A DNA stretch of 64,000 nt from the NCBI GenBank assembly GCA_021234155.1, contig JAJEKV010000034.1, forward strand, positions 6,058,028 to 6,122,027. The letters run 5' to 3'. The notes beneath the pieces were generated by a model that made no database searches, was not told the origin of the DNA, and was given only the letters and a program-made list of their open reading frames with translations. Positions 1 to 11,087 of this stretch are shown piece by piece; positions within the stretch are counted from its first letter, which is position 1, and each line of letters starts with the position of its first letter. The DNA comes from Isoetes taiwanensis. Taxonomy: Eukaryota > Streptophyta > Lycopodiopsida > Isoetales > Isoetaceae. A program made the position numbers and the translations under genes.

Positions 1-907
1 CTCTCCATACCATTTTTGTTGCCAAAGCTTGGGCTTGTGTAAACAGATCTTTACATCCAAATCCACCATCTTTTCTAGATTTGACCAGGTCTGACCAAGC
101 CACTTTATGGGAGCCCTGCCATAAAAAATTCCTGATAGCCATTTCTATCTGCTTATATGAAGCCTTATTTCCAACAATTACTGAGGAGAAATATACATGT
201 GTACTTCCAATGACAGCATTTGCAATCTCTACTCGTCCTGCTAGGGATAGAGTGGAAGGGTACATATTCAGTTTTTTCTTAATCATGGAGACAATGGATT
301 CCTATAATCTATGCAGAGAGCAATTGAGGGCTAATGGGATCCCCAAGATCTTGGTGGCTATCTTATTATCCGGGACTTCGATACCTTGAATCATTGACTC
401 CTGAGTATCAAAGATTATTGCATTCTTTGTTTTATTGAGAATAACCCCAGCAGCTGCTTCAAATTTATCTATGGCCTCCAAGAAGTTTTGTAGACTGTCA
501 TCCCCATGCTTGAGGAACACAAAGATGTCGTCACCATATTGCATTATGGTAAAATCTTCATCACCTTGTAGCATCTTCAAGCAGTTAATTAATTTCCTTT
601 GTTGCAGACTTACTGCCATTCTGGTCACCATTTCAGCAATGATTAAGAAAAGGTATGGAGCTAATGGACACCCCTGTCGCACTTCTTTTTTACACTGGAA
701 AGGTTTTGATGGTGTGCCATTAATAATGATGGCAGAAGAGGCATTTACATTAAAACTCCAAACCTTGTTATATATACTGTCAGGAAAGCCAAGGTGTGCC
801 ATTGCCTTTTTCAGAAACTGCCAGTCTATAGTATCATACGCCCTTTGAAAATCTAGTTCTGTCCAGACAACTTATTCCAATGCAGGCCTTCAGCAGCCCT
901 TATATAA
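1..907 (-). pseudogene. Outer LINE ORF2, 3' part: reverse transcriptase palm and thumb
   Basis: The minus-strand ORF at 302-802 contains the RT motifs RQGCPLAPYLFLI and MQYGDDIFVF. The latter is the palm catalytic motif in its YGDD form rather than the usual F/YADD. Just upstream on the minus strand (803-850) reads DFQRAYDTIDWQFLKK, the first catalytic-aspartate region. Downstream, 1-150 encodes the post-RT conserved segment (SRKDGGFGCKDLF, then ALATKM) seen in plant LINEs before the zf-RVT domain. Stops at about 870 and frame changes near 300 break it. The protein would have acted as target-primed reverse transcriptase. Confidence 0.8.
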
Positions 908-925
908 CTATCCAGAATGTTTCTT
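908..925. repeat. Target-site duplication of inner LINE, left copy
   Basis: CTATCCAGAATGTTTCTT, identical to 7513-7530. It abuts the poly(T) that marks the 3' end of the minus-strand LINE. Confidence 0.95.
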
Positions 926-1533
926 TTTTTTTTTTAATTGAAGGCTATTTATATTAAAGTATATTTAGTAGTTACAAAACACTTTTTTCAAGGGAAGTTT
1001 AACCCTTAAACTGATAAGCATTTAAAGAGATGAACTCATGATAAAAAAAGTCTGAGCAACAGAAAAGCTGAGAATAGATAGCTGGAGTCGAGCAGATTTT
1101 AGTGTACTGCCTTGAGATTCTGGTTGGTGCATTTTCTTGCTTTCCCCTTGAAGATTGTGTGGAATAAGCAGTATAAACACATACATGAGTCGGCCATTGC
1201 CATATTATATCTTCCTTTGGCATCCTTAGCCTGCAAATCAACTCCCTTCGATGTCGAAATTTGATCACAAAGAAGACCCGATGATGTGCGTAAGGCTTCG
1301 GTGTACCGGCATGCACCGCCCCAAGAATTTGATCCACTCTCGATTTATGTCGCCCTTAATCTTCTTCCATTGAAGCCGATCGATCAGTAAAACAGTGGTA
1401 TCCGTGATAAATAAACAGATCACCCATTAATTTCCATAATCCACTTAATATCATATTCTACCTGTTTTATGATCCCTTCAGGAGAGATAATTTCACAGTC
1501 AAAGATGAAGGTATTCCTCCCTTTCCAAATCCT

Positions 1534-4500
1534 CTAGAGGAGGATATAGATCCTCCAATCGGTCGGATTGGTAGGCATAAAAAACTCCTTGTGGCTAAGA
1601 TCAACCATGTTCCGCCCTAGAATATTAGAGGCTAATTCAAGAACCCATTCTGACCAAAGGCATGATCTGAACAGGTGATCCTCATCCTCTTTAGCAGCAA
1701 GGCATCCGTCACACAAACCGAAGTTAGTCATGGATAAACAAAATCTTTTTTTGCAATTGGTCGCTGTGCCTTTGTGCCATAATTGCCACATAAAGGCTTT
1801 GAACTTTGGGTTTATCGGGCTCTTCCACATAAAGACCAAGTTTTTCCTGGCTATATCAGGAGAGACACCCCATTTGAGGTGTATGGTGATGTCCTGTTGA
1901 CTCATCAAGAATTTATATGCATATTTAACAGTGTAACCTGTTTTACCTCTATAGTTCCAAGAATCAGAGGAGTGAGACCAAATACCCTGCAAGACAATAT
2001 TAATGATAGCTTCATATAGCATTCTCGTTTGATCGTCCTCTTCAGCTAGCTTAGAGTTATGGAATAGGATGATGCCATAATCATCAAAGAGGTGGCTAAT
2101 CAAAGTTATCCCCTTGTTCTTCCATAATTTTGCCTGATCAGGAAAGTAGCATGCCAGGCATAAGTTGGGATTGTCAAGGACTAATGCAGGGTTCCAGAAT
2201 ATGGATTGATCCATAGAAAATCCCTTCTCCCAAGTATACATCTTTTTCCTCCAACCAACCGCAAATCCACTTCTTGATCGCACCAGAACAAATGGCGAGG
2301 GATAGAAAAGGGAAAGAAGATGGAATGGGGCAGCTCCATTTTGAGTGATCTCCAGCCATATGGATGGCATTTGCTTATGTAGTGCCTGATCAGAACTGAA
2401 ATAGGATGCTTAATTTTGTCATAACAGGCTTTATAGAAATACTTGGCAGCTAAAGCTAAACCCTGTTTCCGAATATTTATGGTTCCCACACCACCATTCT
2501 TCTTGGATTTGCAAAGATTCATCCATTGAGACAGGATGCCAACATCTTTTGTTTTGACCCGAAGCTATAAACCTGCCAATAATGCTCTGAAGCTTGTTAG
2601 TAACCTTTTTGGGGGCAAGAATGACCGAGGATTGGTAAACCTGAGAGGAGGAGATAACAAAGTTGGCTATTATAGCTCTGCCATTTTTAGAGAGGTATTT
2701 AGAGTTTAAGGAATCTACCTTTTTATAGAATTTATCAATGATATCAAGCCAAAGATCAGAGGCATTACTTCTGATAGCAAAAGGGATCCTTAAAATCTTA
2801 GATTTAGTGCAAGGGGGGAAATACTTACAGCCAAAGAGGTTTGCAGTTTGAGTACCTTTATCGATTTCTCTAGCCTGGATGGCAGATTTGAGAGGGTTGA
2901 TTCTGCAACCTGAAGCTTGACCAAAGTCATGAAGAATACTTTGAATATTGATAATAGAACTGTTATCCGTCGAGGTCAAGATGAAAGTATCATCTGCAAA
3001 ATGCCCATTGAGAATCTGGTCCACCTGGGGATTGTCAGGGAGTTGAAGACCTCTAATAGAGTTATTTGTCTTGGCTCTTTCCAGCTTGCCATGTAAGGCC
3101 TCCATCACAATTAAAAAGAGAAAGGGTGCAAGAGGACATCCCTGTTTAACCCCGCTCTGAATTGAGAAGAATGGGCTAGTCTCACCATTGATAAGAACTG
3201 CAGATCTAGAATTGTTAAGAATAGCATTAAATAAACCAATACTTTCCTCACTGAACCCCAATGCACTGCAACTTTTATGGAGAAATTTCCAGCTGACAGT
3301 GTCAAAAGCCTTTGTTATATCCAGCTTGAGAAGGGCTATGTCTTGCTCGGAATCTTTGGCCCACTGCAGATCAAGAATGGCGGGCCACCACATTATCCAA
3401 GATAAACTCGCCTTTGAGGTAGGCGATTGGGTAACGCTAATGACCGAAGTCTAAAACCTTTTTGAGTCCGGGCAGCTATGGCACCTGCAATAATCTTGTA
3501 AATAACATTTGTTAGAGAAATTGGTCTGTAATCAGCAAAGGAGATGGGGGAGTCCAGCTTAGGGATAAGCGTGATGAGACTTGTGTTGATCCGAGCATCA
3601 AGGCGCTTGGTAGTTCTAAATTCATTGGCAAGCTTAGTGACTCCCTCATGAAGGATTGGCCAGGCCTTTTTAAAGAACTCAGCAGGAAGGCCATCAGGCC
3701 TAGGAGTTTTGCCATTCTCCATGCCCATAATCACCTGTTTGAGCTCACACTCCGTGAAAGGGGAGGAAATCAAGTCATTTCGATCCCGGCTAACTCGCCT
3801 CAAGATTGATAAATCTATCCATCTCAGCTTCTGGCAATCAGTATTAGTACCCATAATATTGGTAAAATGGTTTACAGCAACCTGCTTAAGATCATTATCT
3901 CCAGAGATGATCGAATCACCAACTTTGATTTCATGAATCTGGTTTTTCTTTATTCTAGTTTTAGTTTTGATAAAGAAATACTTGGAATTACATCTCTCAT
4001 CCTCCTTTAGATCCTTGATCTTAGCCTTTAATTTCCATCCCTTAGCAATGTCAAGCTCGGCTTTTTCAATCTGAATTTTTGTTTCCTCTTGATCGCTGGG
4101 AGTGGTACTCAGTCTATCTCTAAGGGAAGCTAAGGTAACCTGCTTTTGATAATGGATCTCTTTACCCCAAACTTTAAGCCAACATTTAATGTGCTTGGCT
4201 AGGTTAATCCACCACCACATCCAGCCACTTTCTCCCACAGGCCTGGGATGGTAATTATAAATATTCTCAAGATTGGCCAAGAAATCATCATGATCCAGAA
4301 GGCTGACATTCATCTTAAAGAAAGATTTTCTGGTATTTTTAATGCCAATACCACTTATAATAATCAACTGAGGGTAATGGTCAGAAAGGGTATATCCAAA
4401 GGAGATTATCAACTCGCTACTCTTAGTCCATGTGTCTTCACTAAGGTAAAATCTGGCCATGCAAGCAACATATAGGGTTAACTCTATGGTCCGACCAAAT

Positions 4501-5074
4501 GAACGAGTTGGGTTTAATCAGAGCCAACTTTAAGGTTATGGGTAGAGAGCAGGTTAGCCTGTGCACACATCTCGTGAGGCAAAAGGGGTTTAAAATTTCT
4601 ATTTTTCATGCAAATTGTCACCACCATATTGAAATCCCCACCTAACAACAGATCATCTACATCTAAATTAGCTAAGCTAGAATTAATTTTATTCCAAATT
4701 TCAATCCTATCAGAGGGGTTGTGGAGAGAGTAGACATTAACCAAAGCAATCTTACCCATCCCAATCTTGCCAACCAGGATCTGCCACCTACCATTATTAT
4801 CATGAATCATATGATCAACTTGAAGATCAATTTTCTGGTTCCAAGCAATTGCTATACCTGCAGAAGAATCGTTAGCAGTAATAGACCAATTCTCAAAATT
4901 AGGGGAAAGAGCCCTTGATATGATGATCTTATGGTTGGGATCATGAATTTTGTGCTCTTGGATGAAAAGAATGTCAGGGTTGAGGGAGGAAAGGCAGACT
5001 TTTAACCGCTCCCTTTTGATGGGATTGTTGATACCCTGGAGATTCCAGGTGATAAACCTTAAAGATGTATACAT
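1534..5074 (-). pseudogene. Inner LINE ORF2: APE endonuclease, reverse transcriptase, zf-RVT
   Basis: Starts at 5074 (MYTSLRFITWNLQG). Endonuclease motifs are FITWNLQGINN, LFIQEHK, GIAIAWN and LLGGDFNM; after a stop near 4516 and a frameshift, SDHYPQ follows at about 4380. RT motifs are NGKTPRPDGLPAEFF, LITLIPK, DYRPISLTN, LLKLDITKAFDTVSWKF, KQGCPLAPFLFLI and the catalytic HFADDTFIL (about 3000). The C-terminal zf-RVT segment runs through KSPINPKFKAFMWQLWH to CDGCLAAKEDEDHLFRSC (about 1650-1830). Length and domain order are complete for a plant L1 ORF2. Frameshifts near 4470, 3430 and 2430 make it inactive. It would nick target DNA and prime reverse transcription. Confidence 0.9.
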
Positions 5075-5305
5075 TAATAAAATTAAGAAATTTTTTTGTC
5101 CAATCTGGACCTATTGGCTGAATTTCTGGGGCTGACTGATTGGTCCAAAGATAAGATTTTTTCCTACCCGCCTCTCTTCTTAGTTATTTGCTTCCAACTT
5201 TTCGTCATCACAAGAGATCAAGAAATCATCCTCCGAATTGTAAGTTACCGATTCGAGCATCGTAAAACATCGATTGATAGTCCTCTTTGATCGGGAAGGA
5301 GAGGG

Positions 5306-7052
5306 TCATGATGCCAGTTTTAACTTTAATCTCCATGTTGGTATTTCTGACAAAGAAGTTCCAATTATTATCAAAGAATGGAGATATAGGCACAGTATAA
5401 GGAGAGAAATTCTTTTTCTCCTCTGCAGGTGGCCTGGGGATAATTTCATTAGTGGCCAGAGTATCAGACTGTCATTATCCTTCTTTTTGGGTCGCCATTC
5501 CTGTCTGATTATAAGGGGGGCCTTAAAGTTAGGTTGATCATCTTTATTATTAGGATTAGGCTCCCTTTCCGGGATATTAAGGACCGAAGTTTTGGAGTAC
5601 ACAATATCCAGGTCCATGAATCTCCCTTCTGCCAGCTTGGTCTTAACTTTCCCCTGCCAATCGGAGTTAATCTTCTTGGATATGCAGACTGAAGGAAAGT
5701 TAGTCTGAGGGATATTGATAGATATGATCTCTCCAATATTACCCGAGATAGCTTTAAGATGAGACTGAGTCCAGAGAGCCGGAGGCAAATTGGGTAATGT
5801 TATCCAAGTGGAGGTTGAAATTTGGTCGGTATTACCAGGGATAAAAAGAGGGTTCCAACGCATAATGTAAAAGTCATTGTTACCAATTTTGCCCAACTTC
5901 TTTTTTAGAATATAAGTAACACTAAAATTATCCCTGCATAAAATTTGGAAAGTTCTGCTGTCAATCTTGAGCAGGAAGAGAATGGGGATCTTTTGAGTTT
6001 TGGTTAACCAGAACTTGATTTCTCCAATGGATGGACAGTTAATGGGGAAATGGATAATCAAGCCTTTCTCAGAATACAGATTGATAGCAGAGGGATCTTG
6101 GATACCCGAAAGATCTAAATAATCCGAATTAGCTTTAGATTTATCAGTGTGGTTATCACAAGAACCTAAATTAAGCAAAGCATTTTTATAAGATGGAAGA
6201 ATTTGACCTTTTGCCTTGTCGCTTTTGCCGAGGACTGGAATCCGGTTACTGACATTCTGGTCCCCAACAATTGTACTTGGATTGCTCATGCCAGAATTGT
6301 TTAAGCTTTGACAGTTCTTGCAGTCACATTGGCTCGTCTCGAGAGGGTTAAAAAAACCATTCGAGTCTCTGATCTTGCAAGCATTTGTATCTTTCTTGAG
6401 TCTGGTTTGAAAAATGTCATATTCTTGTGAAACGTCGCCTAAGATCAGGTCCGCCCTTGAGGGGAGTTTGCTGAGGGCTTGCTTCCGGTGGCTCTCTATG
6501 GCATGATCCTCTGCATCCTCCCACCTTCTAATCAGTTTGATTGAAGCTTTGGAATTCCAATTCATGTTTTCTAGGTCAAGGAGAGTGCTTTTAGCAAGAT
6601 TGAGGAGCTCATTCATAGATTTCTGAAAAACATTGTTTTTTAGACTACAACAATCTGCTTCCGAGTGGCCTTGCTTCACTCTTACAAAGATTTCTGTCCA
6701 TCTCTTGGAGAAGTTCAAAGAAGTTCCATGCCCAGTCTCGGTCATTAGCTCTTCCGGCTTCATAATCTTTCTCCAGTGCTTTCATTTTGCCCAGGTTTTT
6801 GCAAATAACTCCGTCCCCCAAAACATCCATGCAGACCGCAGCAACTTTTTGTTGATCCTGAATAATTGCAAAGGTCATGTACATTGTTTTCATCTTGCTC
6901 CATCCCTTATCGTTTCTGCTATCCAGCCAGAAAATTTGTGTCCACTCCTCGTCCTCAATAATTTTAAGCCTTTTCTCTCTTTCGATTGGGTCTGCGGGAA
7001 GGCCCGAACCATTCTCACATCTGTGCCTGCCATTCTTAGTTTTCACCTGCAA
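5306..7052 (-). pseudogene. Inner LINE ORF1 (DUF4283-like), one frameshift
   Basis: Two overlapping frames cover one ORF of about 580 residues: 7052-6645, then 6763-5306 after a frameshift near 6700. The middle carries the DUF4283-like core (KFWLTKTQKIPILFLL, YIMRWNPLF, STWITLPNLPPALW, KAISGNIGEIISIN), the plant LINE ORF1 nucleic-acid-binding fold. The N-terminal part is charged and has a CDCKNCQ cluster. No classical CCHC knuckle is visible. As in other LINEs, the product would coat the element RNA in trans with ORF2p. The ORF ends 231 bp before the ORF2 start. Confidence 0.8.
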
Positions 7053-7131
7053 ACCTCCACACTAGAATTTGTAAATCAGCGAAGAACCAAGCAGGACGGA
7101 GGTCGAAGAAGCTCGCCCAGTGAAGAATGGG

Positions 7132-7175
7132 TTCAATCCCAAATCTTTCGAGATTCAATCCCAAATCTTTCGAGA
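7132..7175. repeat. Perfect 22-bp tandem dimer in the inner LINE 5' leader
   Basis: The unit starting TTCAATCCCAAATC occurs twice head to tail (7132-7153, 7154-7175) within the leader upstream of ORF1. Tandem repeats in 5' leaders are common in LINEs and can carry promoter activity; that role is not shown here. Confidence 0.85.
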
Positions 7176-7512
7176 ACAGAGATCTGGAAAATGTTTCGTG
7201 AATATCTCCCCAAAGCAAGATAGCCCGTATTATGAGCTGAAACTCTTAAAGATCCTACCCTGTCAAGGCACATGATAAAAAGGTAATGACTGCCTAAATC
7301 TGTCCTGCTAAATCCTATTCTAGACCTCTGTACGTTTGGGTGATTAAGCTATCAATTTCTGCAACAGTCACATCATGGTCAGAGGGAATGTTCGGGAACC
7401 CCAGACCCTGGAGAACAGCCTCCAAGAAGGCCTCATCCATCAGGTCTGGGTTTTGCACGGACGCCGAGGCGCAGACGAGAGCGCCCAACGTTCATTTTCC
7501 CCGAAAAAAGTC

Positions 7513-7530
7513 CTATCCAGAATGTTTCTT
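7513..7530. repeat. Target-site duplication of inner LINE, right copy
   Basis: An exact 18-bp match to 908-925, abutting the 5' end of the inner LINE. Confidence 0.95.
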
Positions 7531-7988
7531 TGGGGTAGAAAAGCGGACTAGCATGGGATGATCAGCTTATACAAGATACATTTCAACCTGTTAGCCATAA
7601 TTTTAGTTAGTATCTTGTAACTAGTATTGGTTAAGGTAATGGTCTCCAATCTCCCAAAACTTGTGGAGTATCTATCTTTGGGATCATAGTGATGTGACCA
7701 GCATTGATTGCTAGATGTAACCTTGAGGCTCTCCATGCCCCCTAAAAAAATATAATCAGATCTTCCTTCATTATATCCCAAAATTTTAGATAAAATTCTG
7801 GTTGCAAACCATCTGGGCCAGGGCTTTTCCCTTTGGCCATTGATTTTATAGTTTATAAAATCACTTTTTCTTGTGGGACAACCAAGATTTCTTCTTAGAC
7901 CTGCCTTCATTTCTCTTAATGCAATAAAGGCTCTTTTTCTCTTGAGGGAGCCCTTGATTCCCCTCATATTCCAGGTAACAATCTTCAT
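7531..7988 (-). pseudogene. Outer LINE ORF2, 5' part: endonuclease start fused by deletion to RT
   Basis: ORF2 begins at 7988 with MKIVTWNMRGIKG, the first motif of the APE endonuclease. After about 30 residues it jumps straight to the RT entry region, which reads KSMAKGKSPGPDG in another frame, then HITMIPKIDTPQ and SYKILTKIMANRLK. The catalytic middle of the endonuclease and the linker, roughly 1.3 kb in related elements, are missing, so this is an internal deletion. The start codon overlaps the stop of ORF1 as TAATG, a stop-start arrangement suggesting coupled reinitiation. The frame is broken several times. Confidence 0.8.
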
Positions 7989-9886
7989 TATGCAGGGTAT
8001 CTTTTCCTCTCTTGGACTTTCAGATTAAGAGCCGAGCTGTTGGAAGTGAATTGAGCTTTTTTTTTTAACCTTTTGGCCACCATTGGAGTATAGAACTGTT
8101 CTATATCCTCAGCTTCTTTTTTAATTCCATTAGGACTTATTGGATTTGACTCCAGGCCATATGGATTCTTAATCCTCTCTTGGCCAATTGGGCTTAGCAG
8201 GACATTGGATTGCTCCATTCCTAGGCCAATTGGGCTTAGAAGAGTTGATATAATGTTTAACTCCATCCCCTGGCCTCTCTGTTGAGGACTGATAGGGTCA
8301 ATGTTGTCAACATTTTCTTTACCTGTATCTCTTGCATTATTTGTATCTTCTGAGAAATTCAATTCCACTGTACCTCCCATTGATTCCAGATTTCCAATAA
8401 CATCTTCCATTGGTGAAGTAGTGAAGAATTTGGAATATTTCCCCTTTTCTAATTTAGGAGAGCTTCCTGGAGATAAGAACTCCATTGGAGTGTTAGGGAC
8501 TACTTCCTCTTAATCCATTTTCTCATTTTGCTCCATTATTGCAAGCAAAATGTCATGCATTTCTGGCTCCTCCTTTTCAGGAGACTGAAAAGAGATTGCT
8601 TTGGGGGTAGCCATATGCATTGATCCCTCACCTTTGAGTAAGAGTGTTCCTCCATTGGATAGATCCGAGTCCGAGGATTCCAAGTAATCATTGATTGGAG
8701 GTAATACAGGTTCTTTTATGGTCAAAGTACTGCTTCTCACATGTGAGTTGGTGTAATGCAAAGACTTCCAGGCTGAACCAACTCCTTCCCTTTGTTTTTT
8801 AGATCAATTGATTTATTGAGCACCTTGATCTGGTTTGCCATTTCATTATGTTCCTTCTTTCTTCTCCATTCCTTAACCATTTTCCCTAGGTTTCCATTTC
8901 ATGCAGTCTTCCTATCTTTTTCCTCCCTTGCTTTGAGTTTTCTAGCCTTTTTATAGGCACTTCCATTTTTGTTTTGTCTCCTTCTTTTTTTTCTCAACAA
9001 AGATTCCATCCCCTGCTTTTGTCTTGTCTTCCCCAAAGTTATCTTTTTTTGTTGTCTTGTATTATCCCTTTATATTTTTTAACCTCTTCCTCTTGTTCTT
9101 TGTTTTTTTTTATATATGGCCTTTCCCATCCATCTGCCATGACACCCTCCACCATGTAATCTCAATCCACAGATTGTGCACGGTAAGGGGAGCCCGTTCC
9201 AGATCAGTTTAAGGGTTTTAGTTTCACCATAAATGTCCTCGTACTCAACACTGTTTGGAATTTCTTGCGTAATATCTAGTCGTGCCCATATCTTTAGGAG
9301 CCCATTCTGGGACTACCCCCCAAACCAATATATTCACCCACTCCAGCAAATAGTCCATGAAAAATGTCTTTATGCCAGTAAATTGGGCTGAGCCCTTGGA
9401 CTGAGCATGAAGAAGGGTGAAACAATTGTTTCAAGTTATGTGGATCAAATCTGGCATTCCATTTCTGGAAGTAGAACTGAGTATTTGCTTTAAAGATTGT
9501 CCCTTTCTTTAAGAGAAATCTTACTGAGTTTTCATTGCCATATTCAACCACAAAAAAAAGGAAAATCTAGCCAATACAGTCCAATGATCTCCATCGTTTT
9601 GTCCATTTTGCATAGTTCATTCCTTATCTGAGCAAGTTTAACTCTTTCGTGTCTAATGCATCCAATGACAACCCTTTTTTTCAAGCGTTTTTAATCTATC
9701 CAGAACGGAGCAGTGTTTCAGAGATGGAATACCTTTGAATTATGGTTTTTTTCGTTGTTCATGTTTCTTCAGAAGAGCAGCCTGGTCACGATTAATTTGC
9801 TCCAGCATTGGGTTCACCAAGTTCGATTGCATCAGAATGGGAGAAATCGTCTGGGATCTACTTATTCGTCTGTCCGCCATAGCCAT
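7988..9886 (-). pseudogene. Outer LINE ORF1 (DUF4283-type RNA-binding protein), broken
   Basis: A plausible start is the ATG at 9886 (MAMADRRISRSQ). The segment around 9294-9551 has the DUF4283-like pattern (QFYFQKWNARFDP, IYWHKDIFHGLFAGVGEYIG). It is followed by KIWARLDITQEIP and a degenerate zinc-knuckle region (LPCTICGLRLHGGG) at about 9150-9200. Then come a very lysine/arginine-rich stretch (8780-9100) and an acidic/polar tail (7988-8761). This order (nucleic-acid-binding domain, knuckle, basic linker) is that of plant LINE ORF1. At least three frameshifts or stops interrupt it. The ribonucleoprotein role is inferred from the family. Confidence 0.7.
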
Positions 9887-10301
9887 TGGAATCAACTAGT
9901 CCTCAACGGAGAAATAGGTATTCTTAAAACTGTCTTTATCTTTCCTTTTCTCCACATTCCCTGTTATTTATTGTACCATTTCAATCATCTGCTCTTTCAT
10001 TGGACTTGACATTCCCCCAAAAAGTAACATCATTTGACTCATCATGTCAGCTCTCTGTCCCCTTGTTTCCTGTACCACGGCCACAGCATGGGACCCATTG
10101 ATTCCATTCCCTTGCCCTTTAGCTGCTACTGTAGCAGCTATAATCAGACTCACCTTACTTACTTAACCCCGTCTCCTAACCTAGTCGTTTGACCTAGTCG
10201 CCTTCATCCGCTTCTTGAAGATTATGAACCATATTCCAGACTCACATTACAATTTCAGTTGGCTACTATTCCAAATCCAAAAACGTGTCTATTAACTCCA
10301 A

Positions 10302-10580
10302 CAATTTGATGAAATCATAAGGGATGCTTATCTTCGCGTCCTTGCTGGTCAACAGTTACGTAAGTCTTGGCATGACCACAAGATCAAAACCAAAGCATTC
10401 AACCCTAGAGATCTAGCCCTACTTTATGATTCTCGATACAGAAATCATCCTGGCAAACTTAAATTTCGTTGATTAGGACCTTATAAAGTTACTAAGGTCG
10501 TCCATCTTAGCGTTTTTCAACTCGCGGATTTGGATGGCACCCTACTTCCGTCTCTGGTAAATGGTTTTCGTCTTAAACAC
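10302..10580 (+). pseudogene. Ty3/gypsy polyprotein, C-terminal end (integrase tail)
   Basis: The + strand reads LRKSWHDHKIKTKAF, PRDLALLYDSRYRNHPGKLK, then after one in-frame TGA LGPYKVTKVV, LADLDGTLLPSLVNGFRLK. This is the characteristic end of plant Ty3/gypsy pol (the GPY/F-like region LGPYKV). TGA replaces the usual Trp of the R-W-LGPY motif. No chromodomain is seen afterwards. Upstream sequence is degenerate. The 500 bp to the LTR at 11088 has no recognisable coding content and fits a 3' untranslated region. Confidence 0.82.
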
Positions 10581-11087
10581 GACACAACATGAAATTGGGA
10601 CAAAAGGCTTATATTTACATTTCAAAACATGTTCTTACATTCAAAAAGAGGTACTTTCCTCTACATACTCACAAGTCCTAATCCTTAACCTACATCCTTA
10701 TTCAGGATTAGTAGAGACACATGCTCAAGGATTGTATATCCCTGTCCTGGGTGCCACCGCAGATGCAGAATCATGTCCGGATACCCCAACTCTAGATGGG
10801 CTATCTGTCACTCCTTGCAGCCATCCATCCATGGGAATTTTGCGATTCTTCAATTTCCAGAGGTCCAAGTGATTCATTCGACATGTAATCCACTCGAGAC
10901 AATTGTTGGGCATACTGTTGCTCATCTCCATAGCATTAGCAAGATGTTCTCCTCACCGTGCACAATCCTACTCTTATATAGGCCACCAGTTTACCTCCCT
11001 GCCACTCTGGCAACCATGAACATCATTACACATGTCCCATCGTCATCCTTTTCAGGATTTTCTCAATATAAGCAAATACCCTAAAGG

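Larger units (their letters stand above)
926..7512 (-). mobile_element. Inner LINE, apparently full length, nested in the outer LINE
   Basis: A 6.6-kb non-LTR element on the minus strand. Its 3' end is a poly(A), seen as T at 924-935, and its 5' end is at 7512. It is flanked by an 18-bp direct repeat (908-925 and 7513-7530). Contents in minus-strand order are a 5' leader of about 460 bp, ORF1 (7052-5306), ORF2 (5074-1534) and a 3' region of about 600 bp. Both ORFs are hit by a few frameshifts and stops, so it is now defective, but it inserted as a complete copy. It belongs to the plant L1 type with a DUF4283-like ORF1 and a zf-RVT domain at the ORF2 end. Confidence 0.92.
1..9886 (-). mobile_element. 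Outer LINE (L1-like, DUF4283-type), split by a nested LINE
   Basis: A non-LTR retrotransposon on the minus strand. Its right part (7513-9886) holds ORF1 and the start of ORF2. Its left part (1-907) holds the rest of the reverse transcriptase and runs off the window. The two parts join at the sequence CTATCCAGAATGTTTCTT, present at both 908-925 and 7513-7530, which is the target-site duplication of the inner LINE. Reading across the join on the minus strand gives the RT fingers motif RNILDSY followed by RAAEGLHWNKL. The element also lacks most of its endonuclease and linker, and carries stops and frameshifts, so it is dead. Its 5' end is uncertain; related Met-rich sequence continues to about 10153. 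Confidence 0.85.

Noticed and set aside
435-848. + strand ORF of 137 codons
   Set aside because: Antisense shadow of the outer LINE reverse transcriptase.
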